NCBI GenBank assembly: GCA_017550775.1
Contig: JAFZOA010000722.1
Location: 1-13,145 of the forward strand
Length of the DNA stretch: 13,145 bases
Direction of reading: 5' to 3'
Origin: Ruminiclostridium sp.
GTDB lineage: Bacteria; Bacillota_A; Clostridia; Oscillospirales; Ruminococcaceae
Positions within the stretch are counted from its first letter, which is position 1; every line of letters begins with the position of its first letter. The position numbers and the translations under genes are program-made. Below are positions 1-6,339 of the stretch, piece after piece. Under the pieces are notes generated by a model, which had not been told where the DNA came from, ran no database searches, and saw only the letters and a list, made by a program, of their open reading frames with translations.

Positions 1-389
1 AGGAGAACATCGTCGGCACCCTCGGAATACTCTACGGCGGCGGTGACGTGACAGTGTATCAGAACGTTGCGGCGGCGTTCACACCTGTTGCGGGGTACGC
101 GTTCCTTGCCTTCAACCTGCTTTGCGCACCGTGCTTCGCGGCGATCGGCGCTATCAGACGTGAGATGAACAGTCCGAAGTGGACGTGGTTCGCGATAGGG
201 TATCAGTGCGGCTTTGCGTACTGTGTGGCGTTCGTTATCAACCAGCTCGGAAGCGTGATCTCCGGCGCGTTCGGCGTGTGGAACATCATAGGTGCGGTCA
301 TAGCGCTTGCCCTGATAGTGTTTACGGGATACCTGCTGTTCAGACCGTACAAAGAGTCGCAGAAGCTTACGAAGAAATTGACCGCATGA
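1..389 (+). CDS. feoB: Ferrous iron transporter FeoB, C-terminal fragment
   Basis: This is the 3' end of a gene that starts before the window; the reading frame runs from base 3 to the stop at 387-389 (about 128 codons). FeoB is the GTPase-coupled inner-membrane Fe(II) importer. The visible start, ENIVGTLGILYGGG, matches the conserved segment after the second Gate region of FeoB (usually KEIVVSTLGVLYG). It is followed by two or three hydrophobic segments (roughly AGYAFLAFNLLCAPCFAAIGAI, FAYCVAFVINQLGSVI and IIGAVIALALIVFTGYLLF) and a basic C-terminal tail, as expected for the last transmembrane helices. The GTPase domain lies outside the window. Identification is supported by the next gene, a FeoB-associated Cys-rich protein. 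A GTG at 48 is only an internal codon of this frame, not a start. Confidence 0.9.
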   Translation, partial: ENIVGTLGILYGGGDVTVYQNVAAAFTPVAGYAFLAFNLLCAPCFAAIGAIRREMNSPKWTWFAIGYQCGFAYCVAFVINQLGSVISGAFGVWNIIGAVIALALIVFTGYLLFRPYKESQKLTKKLTA

Positions 390-447
390 CACAGCAGTCT
401 TTCCGCTTATAACAGGATAGGTCGTATCGAAAGGAGTGATCGTTGAT

Positions 448-612
448 ATGCCTTCATGGATAATCGTTCTGATAGTTCTTATAGGCGCTGTTTGCGCGGC
501 TGTGATCGGTGTTGTGAAGGAGAAAAGGTCGGGGAAGTGCTCCTGCGGGCATGATTGCTCCGCCTGCAAATGCTGCTGCGGGAGCAGGACCACGCAAACG
601 AGCCGTAAATAA
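448..612 (+). CDS. FeoB-associated Cys-rich membrane protein
   Basis: This small gene encodes 54 residues. Residues 4-23 (WIIVLIVLIGAVCAAVIGVV) form one transmembrane helix, followed by a basic stretch (KEKRSGK). The short C-terminal domain has Cys at 31, 33, 37, 40, 42, 43 and 44. This is the pattern of the FeoB-associated Cys-rich membrane protein family (Pfam FeoB_associated), which sits directly downstream of feoB in Firmicutes. The cysteines are presumed to handle iron, but the family's mechanism is not established. The start ATG at 448 is preceded by AAGGAG at 431-436 with an 11-nt gap. An in-frame GTG at 436 would overlap that ribosome binding site and was rejected. The gene lies 58 bp after feoB, with no terminator between them, so it is probably in the feo operon. 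Confidence 0.88.
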   Translation: MPSWIIVLIVLIGAVCAAVIGVVKEKRSGKCSCGHDCSACKCCCGSRTTQTSRK

Positions 613-639
613 AGCGAAGATCGTAAATTTAGGCATAGT

Positions 640-685
640 GCCCCGTAAACCGTACAAACGATCTGCGGGGCTATTCCTTTGCTTT
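640..685 (+). terminator. Probable terminator of the feo operon
   Basis: GCCCCG at 640-645 can pair with CGGGGC at 666-671 around a 20-nt loop. A T-rich stretch (TATTCCTTTGCTTTTT) follows. The stem is short and the loop long, so this is a modest candidate. Its position, between the end of the feo genes and the promoter of the next gene, supports it. Confidence 0.45.
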
Positions 686-689
686 TTGA

Positions 690-718
690 TTGACAAATCA
701 CCCGATTTATGCTACTAT
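690..718 (+). promoter_or_regulatory. Sigma-A-type promoter of cimA
   Basis: TTGACA at 690-695 and TACTAT at 713-718 are separated by exactly 17 bp. Transcription should begin near 724-726, just before the GGGAG ribosome binding site at 726-730. The mRNA leader would then be only about 15 nt. This also rules out the upstream in-frame ATG at 709, which lies inside the promoter. Confidence 0.8.
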
Positions 719-738
719 ATACATCGGGAGCTGATGCT

Positions 739-2313
739 ATGAAAAAGAAGATAGAAATACTCGATTCAACGCTGCGCGACGGCTCACAGGGCGAAGGGAT
801 AAGCTTTTCCGTCTCGGACAAGCTTAAGATCGCCGGTGCGCTTGACAAATTCGGCGTTGACTTTATAGAAGCCGGAAATCCGTACTCCAACCCCAAGGAC
901 GCGGAGTTCTTCGAGCAGGCCTCAAAACTGCACTTTACCACCGCAAAGCTTGCCGCATTCGGCTCGACTGTCCGCAAGGACACAGCTCCCGAAGACGATG
1001 AGGGACTTCGCGCGCTGCTTGCCGCGGGAACAAAGCTCGTCGTTGTGTTCGGGAAGACATGGAAGCTGCACGTTGACTGTATTCTCGGGGTAACTCCCTC
1101 CGAAAATCTTGAAATGATAGCAAGCACCATAGAATACCTCAGAAAGAACGGGCGGAATGTGTTCTTCGACGCAGAGCATTTCTTCGACGGTTATAAATCC
1201 GACCCGGATTACGCGCTCGAAGTTCTTAAAACAGCCGCGAAAGCCGGAGCATCCACCCTCGTGATGTGCGACACCAACGGCGGCTCGTTCCCGGAGGACA
1301 TTTCGAGAGCGGTGAGAGATGTCTGCAAGACGGTTAAGACTCCGCTCGGCATACACTGTCACAACGATACCGGCTGCGCCGCGGCCAACACGATCTCAGC
1401 CGTGAGGGCGGGGGTCTGTCATGTGCAGGGTACCTTCACAGGAATAGGGGAGCGCTGCGGGAACGCCGCGCTTTCGACAGTGATACCAGATTTACAGCTC
1501 AAACTCGGTTACAGCATCGTAAGCCCGGAGCGGCTCGCGACGCTTTCAAAGACTGCGCGCTTTATCAACGAGGTAACAAATGTCCGACTCCCCGCGAGTC
1601 TCCCGTATGTCGGGAAGTCCGCGTTCGCACACAAGGCGGGAATGCACGCGGACGGCGTAGCAAAGCAGCATGAGACCTACGAACACATCGACCCGGAGCT
1701 CGTCGGGAGCCGCAGGAGCTTCCTGCTGAGCGAGGCTTCCGGAAGATCGTCCGTGCTCCCGAGATTACAGGTGTTCGACGGCTCGCTCACCAAATCGAGC
1801 AGCGAGACCAAGGCTGTCACCGAGAAGCTGAAAGAGCTTGAACACGCAGGATTTCAGTTCGAGGCGGCTGCGGCGAGCTTTGAGCTTATGGCTATGAGGG
1901 AGCTTGGAAGGTTCACTCCGCACTTCGAGATCGACCACTATCGCATAATCTCGTCCATGGACAGCATTGACGGACAGAAGTACACCGAGAAGGCAAATGC
2001 GCTTGTAAAGGTGAGGGTGGGCGACAGGTACGAGATCACCGCAGACGAGGGAGAAGGTCCCGTAAATGCGATAGACAAGGCGCTCAGAAAGGCGCTGGAG
2101 GTGTTTTATCCGGAGCTTAAGAAGATGCACCTGATAGATTTCAAGGTGCGCGTGGTAACATCGGACGACAGCACCGCCGCGATAACCCGTGTGCTCATAG
2201 AAAGCACAGACGGCGAGACTACATGGACGACTGTCGGCGCGTCGCGGGATATCATAAATGCGAGCGTTATCGCGCTGACGGATTCGCTCGAATATATGCT
2301 GAAAGATAAATAA
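739..2313 (+). CDS. cimA: (R)-citramalate synthase
   Basis: The product has 524 residues, a normal length for CimA. It condenses pyruvate and acetyl-CoA to (R)-citramalate, the first step of the threonine-independent route to 2-oxobutyrate and isoleucine. The HMGL-like TIM barrel is clear: DSTLRDGSQ at residues 9-17 (catalytic Arg13, metal-ligand Asp14), then EGISFSVSDKLKIA, which is typical of CimA rather than LeuA. HCHND at 206-210 supplies metal-binding His, and GIGERCGNA at 235-243 follows. AFAHKAGMHADGV marks the linker, and about residues 395-524 form the LeuA-type regulatory dimerisation domain, normally the isoleucine feedback site. Start 739 is chosen because GGGAG lies 8 nt upstream and the earlier ATG (709) falls in the promoter. 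LeuA or homocitrate synthase are less likely alternatives. The gene appears to be transcribed alone. Confidence 0.9.
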   Translation: MKKKIEILDSTLRDGSQGEGISFSVSDKLKIAGALDKFGVDFIEAGNPYSNPKDAEFFEQASKLHFTTAKLAAFGSTVRKDTAPEDDEGLRALLAAGTKLVVVFGKTWKLHVDCILGVTPSENLEMIASTIEYLRKNGRNVFFDAEHFFDGYKSDPDYALEVLKTAAKAGASTLVMCDTNGGSFPEDISRAVRDVCKTVKTPLGIHCHNDTGCAAANTISAVRAGVCHVQGTFTGIGERCGNAALSTVIPDLQLKLGYSIVSPERLATLSKTARFINEVTNVRLPASLPYVGKSAFAHKAGMHADGVAKQHETYEHIDPELVGSRRSFLLSEASGRSSVLPRLQVFDGSLTKSSSETKAVTEKLKELEHAGFQFEAAAASFELMAMRELGRFTPHFEIDHYRIISSMDSIDGQKYTEKANALVKVRVGDRYEITADEGEGPVNAIDKALRKALEVFYPELKKMHLIDFKVRVVTSDDSTAAITRVLIESTDGETTWTTVGASRDIINASVIALTDSLEYMLKDK

Positions 2314-2318
2314 ACGAC

Positions 2319-2362
2319 AAAAAAGCCTGCTCCCATGTATCACGGGAGCAGGCATACTTTTT
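2319..2362. terminator. Bidirectional terminator between cimA and the S-component gene
   Basis: A perfect 10-bp stem, GCCTGCTCCC at 2325-2334 and GGGAGCAGGC at 2344-2353, closes a 9-nt loop. It has an A6 tract on the left and CTTTTT on the right, so it can end both cimA on the plus strand and the convergent minus-strand gene. Confidence 0.9.
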
Positions 2363-2372
2363 AATACGTGTG

Positions 2373-2888
2373 TTATTTGAACCTGAGATGACCTACCGCC
2401 TTTGTCCTTTCGAGCGCGGTCATTATCGCAACCGATGAGATCGTACCGAAGGCTGCCTGAACAAGATTTTCGGGAAGCCCGACAATCGCAGTCTCGAATG
2501 TTCCTGTTATGAAAAGCCATTCATAAAGGAAGTAGCCGAACGCCATGACGAGCTCCGCGGAGACAGCGCTTATGATGTGACCCGTAAACTCGCGGTGCGT
2601 GAATGCATAGCTTACCGCAGCAGCGACTACCGCCATAAGCGCCTTTATCGCAAAAGTGCCGGGAGCGTAGATATAGTATCCCGAGAAAATGTCCGCAAGT
2701 GCGGAGCCTATTCCGGCCGCAGCGGCACCCCATTTCGCGCCGCATACCCAGCCGGCGATAAGGACAATGCCGTCACCGAGATTGACATAGCCTTTGGTGA
2801 GTGTGGGGATCTGTATCAGCATGGTCACAGCGCATATAAGAGCGGCGAATACTGCTGATATTACCGTTTTTCTGAGTTTTTCATTCAT
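2373..2888 (-). CDS. ECF-transporter S component (vitamin-type substrate-binding membrane protein)
   Basis: The product has 171 residues with about five or six transmembrane segments. The central motif IPTLTKGYVNLGDGIVLIAGW followed by GAAAAGIGSALADIFSGY and YAPGTFAIKALMA is typical of Pfam ECF_trnsprt S components (DUF1393-like family). These membrane proteins bind a vitamin or related small molecule and dock on the shared EcfA/A'/T energising module, which is not encoded here. The substrate cannot be read from sequence; relatives have been linked to B vitamins and their precursors. The start has a strong ribosome binding site, AAAGGAGGA (minus strand, 2905-2897), 8 nt before the ATG. The gene has its own consensus promoter and a long structured leader, which suggests ligand-responsive control. 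Confidence 0.82.
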   Translation of the reverse strand: MNEKLRKTVISAVFAALICAVTMLIQIPTLTKGYVNLGDGIVLIAGWVCGAKWGAAAAGIGSALADIFSGYYIYAPGTFAIKALMAVVAAAVSYAFTHREFTGHIISAVSAELVMAFGYFLYEWLFITGTFETAIVGLPENLVQAAFGTISSVAIMTALERTKAVGHLRFK

Positions 2889-3098
2889 AACTTGAGTCCT
2901 CCTTTGTGTTCTTCACATTCAGCCGATCGTAAAACTCTGAAAAAATCTTTAATACGTTTGTTATACAATTATTAAGGGCTTAATTATTGTATATGTCTCC
3001 GCAGGCGGGAGGAGATACGTTCAGACTTTTATGATCGCGTAGGTCTTCACTTTCTGTGTGTATGGATAAACCTACTTAATCCGTATGTTTATTGGAAT
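2889..3098 (-). promoter_or_regulatory. Structured 5' leader of the S-component gene, candidate riboswitch
   Basis: From the predicted transcription start near 3098 to the ATG is about 210 nt without a gene. In transcript order there are three pairings. GTAGGTT (3075-3069) pairs with GACCTAC (3045-3039). TCTCC (3015-3011) pairs with GGAGA (3000-2996). A long AT-rich hairpin (2993-2962) has a 14-bp arm with one mismatch. The TCCTCC at 3013-3008, within and beside the second stem, is also complementary to the GGAGGA of the Shine-Dalgarno at 2902-2897. The leader could therefore switch between an open and a sequestered start. I do not recognise it as a TPP, FMN, cobalamin, THF or preQ1 consensus. 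Confidence 0.45.
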
Positions 3099-3104
3099 AT
3101 AGTT

Positions 3105-3133
3105 ATTATACTACAGTTTTTTTGTTTTGTCAA
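3105..3133 (-). promoter_or_regulatory. Sigma-A promoter of the S-component gene
   Basis: On the minus strand, TTGACA (3133-3128) and TATAAT (3110-3105) are separated by exactly 17 bp, a perfect consensus. The expected start is near 3098, leaving a leader of about 210 nt. Confidence 0.85.
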
Positions 3134-3144
3134 CGGTTATTTGA

Positions 3145-3162
3145 AAAAATCCAACGATTTTT
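3145..3162 (-). terminator. Weak AT-rich terminator candidate after the MCP gene
   Basis: On the minus strand, AAAAATC and GATTTTT form a 7-bp stem with a 4-nt loop, and the T-run continues one base past the stem. It lies about 130 nt past the stop of the PAS-MCP gene and just before the promoter of the next minus-strand gene. I see no better terminator in 3163-3293. Confidence 0.3.
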
Positions 3163-3293
3163 GTATGTCGTTATCTATTTGATGTCTCCGACGACAGTCT
3201 TTATAAAACCGTCCTTACCCCATGACCGCGTCAGACCGACAATTTCGACCCCCGCCGACAGACGAGGGTCGTTATGGAGATACACCTATCTCG

Positions 3294-4688
3294 TTATTTG
3301 TACAGATTCATCACGAGTGTGCCGATGTCGTCCGCGAGCTCATGCAGCTTTTCGACGGTGGAGTCTATCTGTGCCATTTCATCGTTCTCGGAGGAGACGT
3401 TCTCGCTTGTCTGCTCGATCTTCTTCAGCATATCCTCAACGGACTTGTTCATATTTCCGAGAAGGCTTGCTATCTTGTCCGCAGTTTCCTTTGTAGAGCT
3501 TGCAAGAGTCTTGACCTCTCCGGCGACAACAGCAAAGCCCTTGCCCGCTTCACCCGCGTGAGCAGCTTCAACACCGGCATTGATAGACAGCAGGTTTGTC
3601 TTGTCCGCGATAGTCTTTATACTGTTTATAATGCCTACGGAAGCGGATACCGACTTGGATATCTCGTTTGCGGAGGTGGTAACGTCGGTCTGACGTGCCG
3701 CGACCTCGTTCATTTCCTTTGCCGCGACGCCTATCGTGCTTGCGATAGATGTTATGCCGTTGCGAAGCTCCTGGATCTTCGGTGCGAGCTCTTCCTGGAA
3801 ACGTACCTTGTTGATCTTTTCCTCGGTTATGTCGAGTATAGTTCCCGCTGCCATAAGCGGCTTACCCTCGCGTGACCATACAACATAGCTCGAAGCGCGT
3901 ACCCAGCGGTATTCGCCGTCCTTGTGCAGCATACGGTATTCCATGTCGAATACGGTAGAGCCGCTCACATCGGCAAGCTGTCTTCCCATCTGTTCGGACG
4001 CACTCGCGACGTCGTCAGGGTGTATCTTGGTTATCCACGACTGCATTATGTCGGGAAATTCCACGGAATCGTGGTATCCGAGTATCTTCTTGAACTGGTC
4101 GGAGAAAACCATAGGGGACTGGGGATCGCCGATATCGTAGCGGGTAAGATCCATGCTCCAGCTTCCTTCAAGCATCATTTTCTCGACCGCGCCCTGTCTG
4201 CGCTGCTGGAGCTCAAGAGTCTCGTTGGTTTTACGCTGTTTGTCGATATCGGAGAAAGTGCCTATGAATACTCTCGGAGCACCGCTTTTGTAGCGTATGC
4301 AGTCGCCGGACGCGTGAAAATACTTATAGCCCTCGTTCTTTGTGAGAAGGCGGTAGTCTATATCGAACTTCTTGCGGTTTGTCTTGTCCGCGGCTGCGGC
4401 ACCGTAAAGCGCAAATACAGCCTGATTGTCGTCCGGGTGTATTATTCTTCCGAGCGCTTCAAAATCGTCCGCAAGCTCCGACCGGTTGTATCCGAGCATT
4501 CTGCGGAACTCGTCCGTGTACAGGATCTTTTCAACGTCTCCGTTTTCTTTATAGTAAGCATACCAGAGACCGAGGTGAGCGCTCTGGTTAATGAGCTCAA
4601 GAAGCTTTGCGTATGTTTCCGCTTTTTCGGTCTGTTCCGTGAGTTTATTCTGCAGTTCTTCGAGCTCTTTCTTGTTTGAACCGAACAT
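3294..4688 (-). CDS. Soluble PAS-PAS methyl-accepting chemotaxis-type signalling protein
   Basis: The product has 464 residues. A charged N-terminal helix (about residues 3-25, [15 protein letters not shown]) is followed by two PAS_3-type sensor domains at about 25-150 and 165-290. Each ends in a PAC-like strand ([36 protein letters not shown]). An MCP signalling domain covers about 300-464. Its hairpin tip reads [18 protein letters not shown], with [12 protein letters not shown] next (about residues 362-390), close to the canonical tip that contacts CheA/CheW. There is no transmembrane segment or HAMP domain, so it should sense a cytoplasmic signal. The ATG at 4688 is preferred over 4730 because GGGAGG lies 10 nt upstream. 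No CheA or CheW is encoded here. The neighbouring STAS/ATPase pair suggests a signalling output, but a direct link is unproven. Confidence 0.87.
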   Translation of the reverse strand: MFGSNKKELEELQNKLTEQTEKAETYAKLLELINQSAHLGLWYAYYKENGDVEKILYTDEFRRMLGYNRSELADDFEALGRIIHPDDNQAVFALYGAAAADKTNRKKFDIDYRLLTKNEGYKYFHASGDCIRYKSGAPRVFIGTFSDIDKQRKTNETLELQQRRQGAVEKMMLEGSWSMDLTRYDIGDPQSPMVFSDQFKKILGYHDSVEFPDIMQSWITKIHPDDVASASEQMGRQLADVSGSTVFDMEYRMLHKDGEYRWVRASSYVVWSREGKPLMAAGTILDITEEKINKVRFQEELAPKIQELRNGITSIASTIGVAAKEMNEVAARQTDVTTSANEISKSVSASVGIINSIKTIADKTNLLSINAGVEAAHAGEAGKGFAVVAGEVKTLASSTKETADKIASLLGNMNKSVEDMLKKIEQTSENVSSENDEMAQIDSTVEKLHELADDIGTLVMNLYK

Positions 4689-4793
4689 GGTGGTCGAACC
4701 TCCCTTACGATAGACGCATACAATCGGCATTACCGCTTGCGTTATGCGCCTGTAAAGCTCCTGCGGTCAGATATACACAGGTAGTCACATTAT

Positions 4794-4822
4794 ATTTTAC
4801 ATGATAATCCGCCGAAAGTCAA
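4794..4822 (-). promoter_or_regulatory. Sigma-A-type promoter of the PAS-MCP gene
   Basis: On the minus strand, TTGACT (4822-4817) and TAAAAT (4799-4794) are separated by 17 bp. The predicted start near 4787 leaves a leader of about 100 nt. In it, GGCGCATA (4750-4743) can pair with TATGCGTC (4720-4713) around a small inner stem. Confidence 0.65.
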
Positions 4823-5100
4823 TACACATATTGTTGAAAATCCTGCTTCAACTTTGGTTATAATTAACTAATCTATAATTTTTATAAGCGGATCTTCCTG
4901 TATATACCGCATCGCTGCCTGTTTTCCGGCTTGTTTGCATATTGGCGTTTTGCGTATTGGTACCGGAACATAAACGGTTCATGTTGGTTTCTGCTTATGA
5001 CGAAACAAACAACGTGTAAACCGGGTTGGTTAATTATCAACAAATTTGCACGCTTCATTTTGTTGTTTTCGTAGAATTTTGATATTGAGGGTCAAAATAA
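4823..5100. other. Divergent intergenic region, no gene seen
   Basis: This 278-bp AT-rich stretch separates the divergent PAS-MCP and STAS transcription units. I find no convincing reading frame, RNA gene or strong hairpin. It is the natural place for shared regulatory sites, but none can be named from the sequence. Confidence 0.5.
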
Positions 5101-5129
5101 TTGTTTTTTTGTGCGATCTATGATATAAT
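5101..5129 (+). promoter_or_regulatory. Promoter of the first STAS/ATPase pair
   Basis: A perfect TATAAT at 5124-5129 is preceded, after a 17-bp spacer, by TTGTTT at 5101-5106. The -35 box is weak, so an activator or basal expression is possible. The predicted start is about 5136, some 40 nt before the gene. Confidence 0.6.
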
Positions 5130-5176
5130 ACCAGGATAGAACAGTGTAATTCTGTGTAAAAAAGGAGTTCTTTATT

Positions 5177-5488
5177 ATGGGTAAATTATCTATGACAACA
5201 AGCCGGGAAAATGACACTCTCAGAATTAGCGTATCCGGAAGGATCGATACATCGAACGCTCCGGATCTCGAAAAGGGGATAAAGCAGGAGATCGCAGATG
5301 CCAAGACTCTGCTGCTCGATTTCAGCAAGGTGGATTACATATCCTCGTCCGGACTCAGAGTTCTGCTCAGTGTCAACAAGGTCATGAGCACGAGCGGCGG
5401 TGAGCTTATAATCAAGGATCCGACGGATATGGTATTTGAGGTGTTCGACGTTACCGGATTTTCCGATATCCTTAACATAGAAAGGTAA
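5177..5488 (+). CDS. STAS-domain anti-sigma-factor antagonist (RsbV/SpoIIAA-like)
   Basis: The product has 103 residues and is a single STAS domain. The segment LRISVSGRIDTSNAPDLEK is the usual first strand and helix. VDYISSSGLRVLL carries the phosphorylation loop, with the candidate phospho-Ser at residue 58 (the Ser before Gly), the same number as in B. subtilis SpoIIAA. FDVTGFSDIL near the C-terminus is also typical. In partner switching, the unphosphorylated antagonist binds an RsbW-like kinase and frees its other partner. The start has GGAG at 5164-5167, 9 nt upstream. The next gene encodes an RsbW-like ATPase-fold protein 31 bp away, so the two form a cognate pair. No sigma-F or sigma-B-like gene is adjacent, so the final target is unknown. 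Confidence 0.88.
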   Translation: MGKLSMTTSRENDTLRISVSGRIDTSNAPDLEKGIKQEIADAKTLLLDFSKVDYISSSGLRVLLSVNKVMSTSGGELIIKDPTDMVFEVFDVTGFSDILNIER

Positions 5489-5519
5489 AGCGCGCAGATC
5501 TGCGGATCGGTTTATCAGT

Positions 5520-5903
5520 ATGAACAGGAACAATTTGTCGATGCAGATCTATATGTCCTGCTTCGATCATAACGAATACAATGAAAAGATCGGTGCTTTC
5601 TGCGAGAAAAGCTGTATCACCGATGCCGTAAGAAAGAAGATCGAGCTTGCCTTTGAGGAGCTTGTCTGCAACAATATCGCCGTTTTTATCGAGCATAACG
5701 ACGACAGAGGGCTTCCGATCTCGGTGATGATCGAGCATTACGGTGTCGATGATGCGACCGAGATGACGATAACATACGGCGGAGACAGGTACGATCCCGT
5801 TTACGAGGGGGATGAGCTTTCGTCGGTCATCGCGAAAAAGATTTTCGGCTCTGTGAAATACAGGTACGATGACGGCAACGTTCTCGTCGTCGTGATAGAA
5901 TGA
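5520..5903 (+). CDS. RsbW-like ATP-binding (HATPase_c_2) protein, degenerate
   Basis: The product has 127 residues from ATG 5520. This resembles the GHKL-fold anti-sigma kinases SpoIIAB and RsbW. KKIELAFEELVCNNI (residues 39-53) is the N-box, with Glu47 and Asn51 in the ExxxN pattern. YGGDRYDPV (about 86-94) stands where the G1 box (DxGxxFDP) is expected but lacks the leading Asp. The glycine-rich G2 box (GLGL) is replaced by ELSSVIAKKIFG, while the last strand, DDGNVLVVVIE, is conserved. ATP binding or kinase activity may therefore be reduced or lost. The start is uncertain: ATG 5541 has AGGAA 10 nt upstream and would give 120 residues, whereas 5520 has no clear ribosome binding site. It pairs with the preceding STAS gene and is followed by a strong terminator. 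Confidence 0.72.
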   Translation: MNRNNLSMQIYMSCFDHNEYNEKIGAFCEKSCITDAVRKKIELAFEELVCNNIAVFIEHNDDRGLPISVMIEHYGVDDATEMTITYGGDRYDPVYEGDELSSVIAKKIFGSVKYRYDDGNVLVVVIE

Positions 5904-5923
5904 CAACATAACGGTATAAAACA

Positions 5924-5953
5924 AAACAGCCGCCCGTTCGAGGGCGGCTGTTT
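5924..5953. terminator. Bidirectional terminator between the ATPase and anti-sigma genes
   Basis: A perfect 12-bp stem, AAACAGCCGCCC at 5924-5935 and GGGCGGCTGTTT at 5942-5953, closes a 6-nt loop. It carries A-rich and T-rich ends and separates two convergent genes, only 20 bp after one stop and 4 bp before the other. Confidence 0.92.
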
Positions 5954-5957
5954 GCTG

Positions 5958-6266
5958 TTATTTCCGCTTTTTAATGATATAGGCAATAATACCCACTGCC
6001 GCGAGAAGTGACAGGAGAAGGACCGCGAGTGCGATGCCTCCGCTTCCGAACAGGCTTGCGGTATCCTCACCCGAGATCACCATGTTGGTACCGGACTCCG
6101 GATACAGAATAAGGACAAGTCCGGAAATGCAGCATATTGCGAAACACGCGGCGAGACCGATCCACTGCGGCAGCATCATAGGTTTCTTTCGCGGGCGCTT
6201 TTCGGCTTCCTCTATATACTTCGGATCCACGAGATCCATTTTTTCAAGCAGAAATTTTCCGTTCAA
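5958..6266 (-). CDS. Small two-TM membrane protein, putative anti-sigma factor for the adjacent ECF sigma
   Basis: The product has 102 residues. The cytoplasmic N-terminus (MDLVDPKYIEEAEKRPRKK, about 10-28) resembles the short acidic-helix-plus-basic segment that begins many anti-sigma-like proteins encoded after ECF sigma genes in Ruminococcaceae. Hydrophobic segments lie at about 35-55 (WIGLAACFAICCISGLVLIL) and 74-97, followed by a KKRK tail. That leaves only an 18-residue external loop, with no large sensor domain. There is no zinc-binding HxxxCxxC motif. The start is TTG at 6266, chosen because GGAGGTGA is centred about 11 nt upstream and no better start fits. It lies 73 bp after the sigma gene on the same strand, with a candidate ECF promoter in the gap. 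Function is inferred from position and the N-terminal pattern. Confidence 0.65.
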   Translation of the reverse strand: MNGKFLLEKMDLVDPKYIEEAEKRPRKKPMMLPQWIGLAACFAICCISGLVLILYPESGTNMVISGEDTASLFGSGGIALAVLLLSLLAAVGIIAYIIKKRK

Positions 6267-6293
6267 GATCTTTCACCTCCGGGGATAAAAGTG

Positions 6294-6334
6294 CTGTCAT
6301 AAATATAAGCAGTTTTTTGGGTCGGCGCGTTGCA
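6294..6334 (-). promoter_or_regulatory. Candidate ECF-sigma promoter, copy A (before the anti-sigma gene)
   Basis: On the minus strand, TGCAACGCGC (6334-6325), 12 nt, CTGCTTATAT (6312-6303), 4 nt, then GACAG (6298-6294). TGCAAC resembles the AAC-containing -35 box of ECF promoters. The gap to CTGCTT is 16 nt, as expected for that class. The motif begins 5 bp after the sigma stop codon and would allow the anti-sigma gene to be induced separately. Two more copies with identical spacing lie at 7352-7392 and 7453-7493. Confidence 0.6.
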
Positions 6335-6339
6335 ACAAT

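Noticed and set aside
709..738. Upstream ATG at 709 in frame with cimA
   Set aside because: It lies within the -10 region of the promoter and has no ribosome binding site, whereas 739 has GGGAG 8 nt upstream and matches the usual CimA N-terminus.
1765..2520. 251-codon minus-strand frame across the end of cimA and the S-component gene
   Set aside because: It crosses the strong bidirectional terminator and overlaps two recognised genes; the translation has no family features.
2360..2964. Direct repeat TTTAATACGT(G/T)TGTTAT at 2360-2376 and 2948-2964 flanking the S-component gene (16 of 17 identical)
   Set aside because: One such pair is roughly what chance allows in an AT-rich 13-kb window. 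There is no insertion-sequence or integrase signature, and one copy overlaps the gene's stop codon.
3163..3293. Possible terminator formed by GACCC and GGGTC downstream of the PAS-MCP gene
   Set aside because: The 5-bp stem with a long loop has no T-run after it on the minus strand.
3222..4679. Long plus-strand open frames across the PAS-MCP gene (for example 3222-3875 and 3924-4679)
   Set aside because: They are antisense shadows of the well-recognised minus-strand PAS-MCP gene and show no domain of their own.
4965..4997. GGAAC (4965-4969) followed by CTGCTTA (4991-4997), a possible fourth ECF-like promoter before the first STAS gene
   Set aside because: The spacing is 21 bp instead of 16, the -35 sequence differs from the three matching copies, and the GASAG block is absent.
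5493..5504. 12-bp palindrome CGCAGATCTGCG between the first STAS and ATPase genes
   Set aside because: Too short to form a useful hairpin with a loop and not followed by a T-run; probably incidental.
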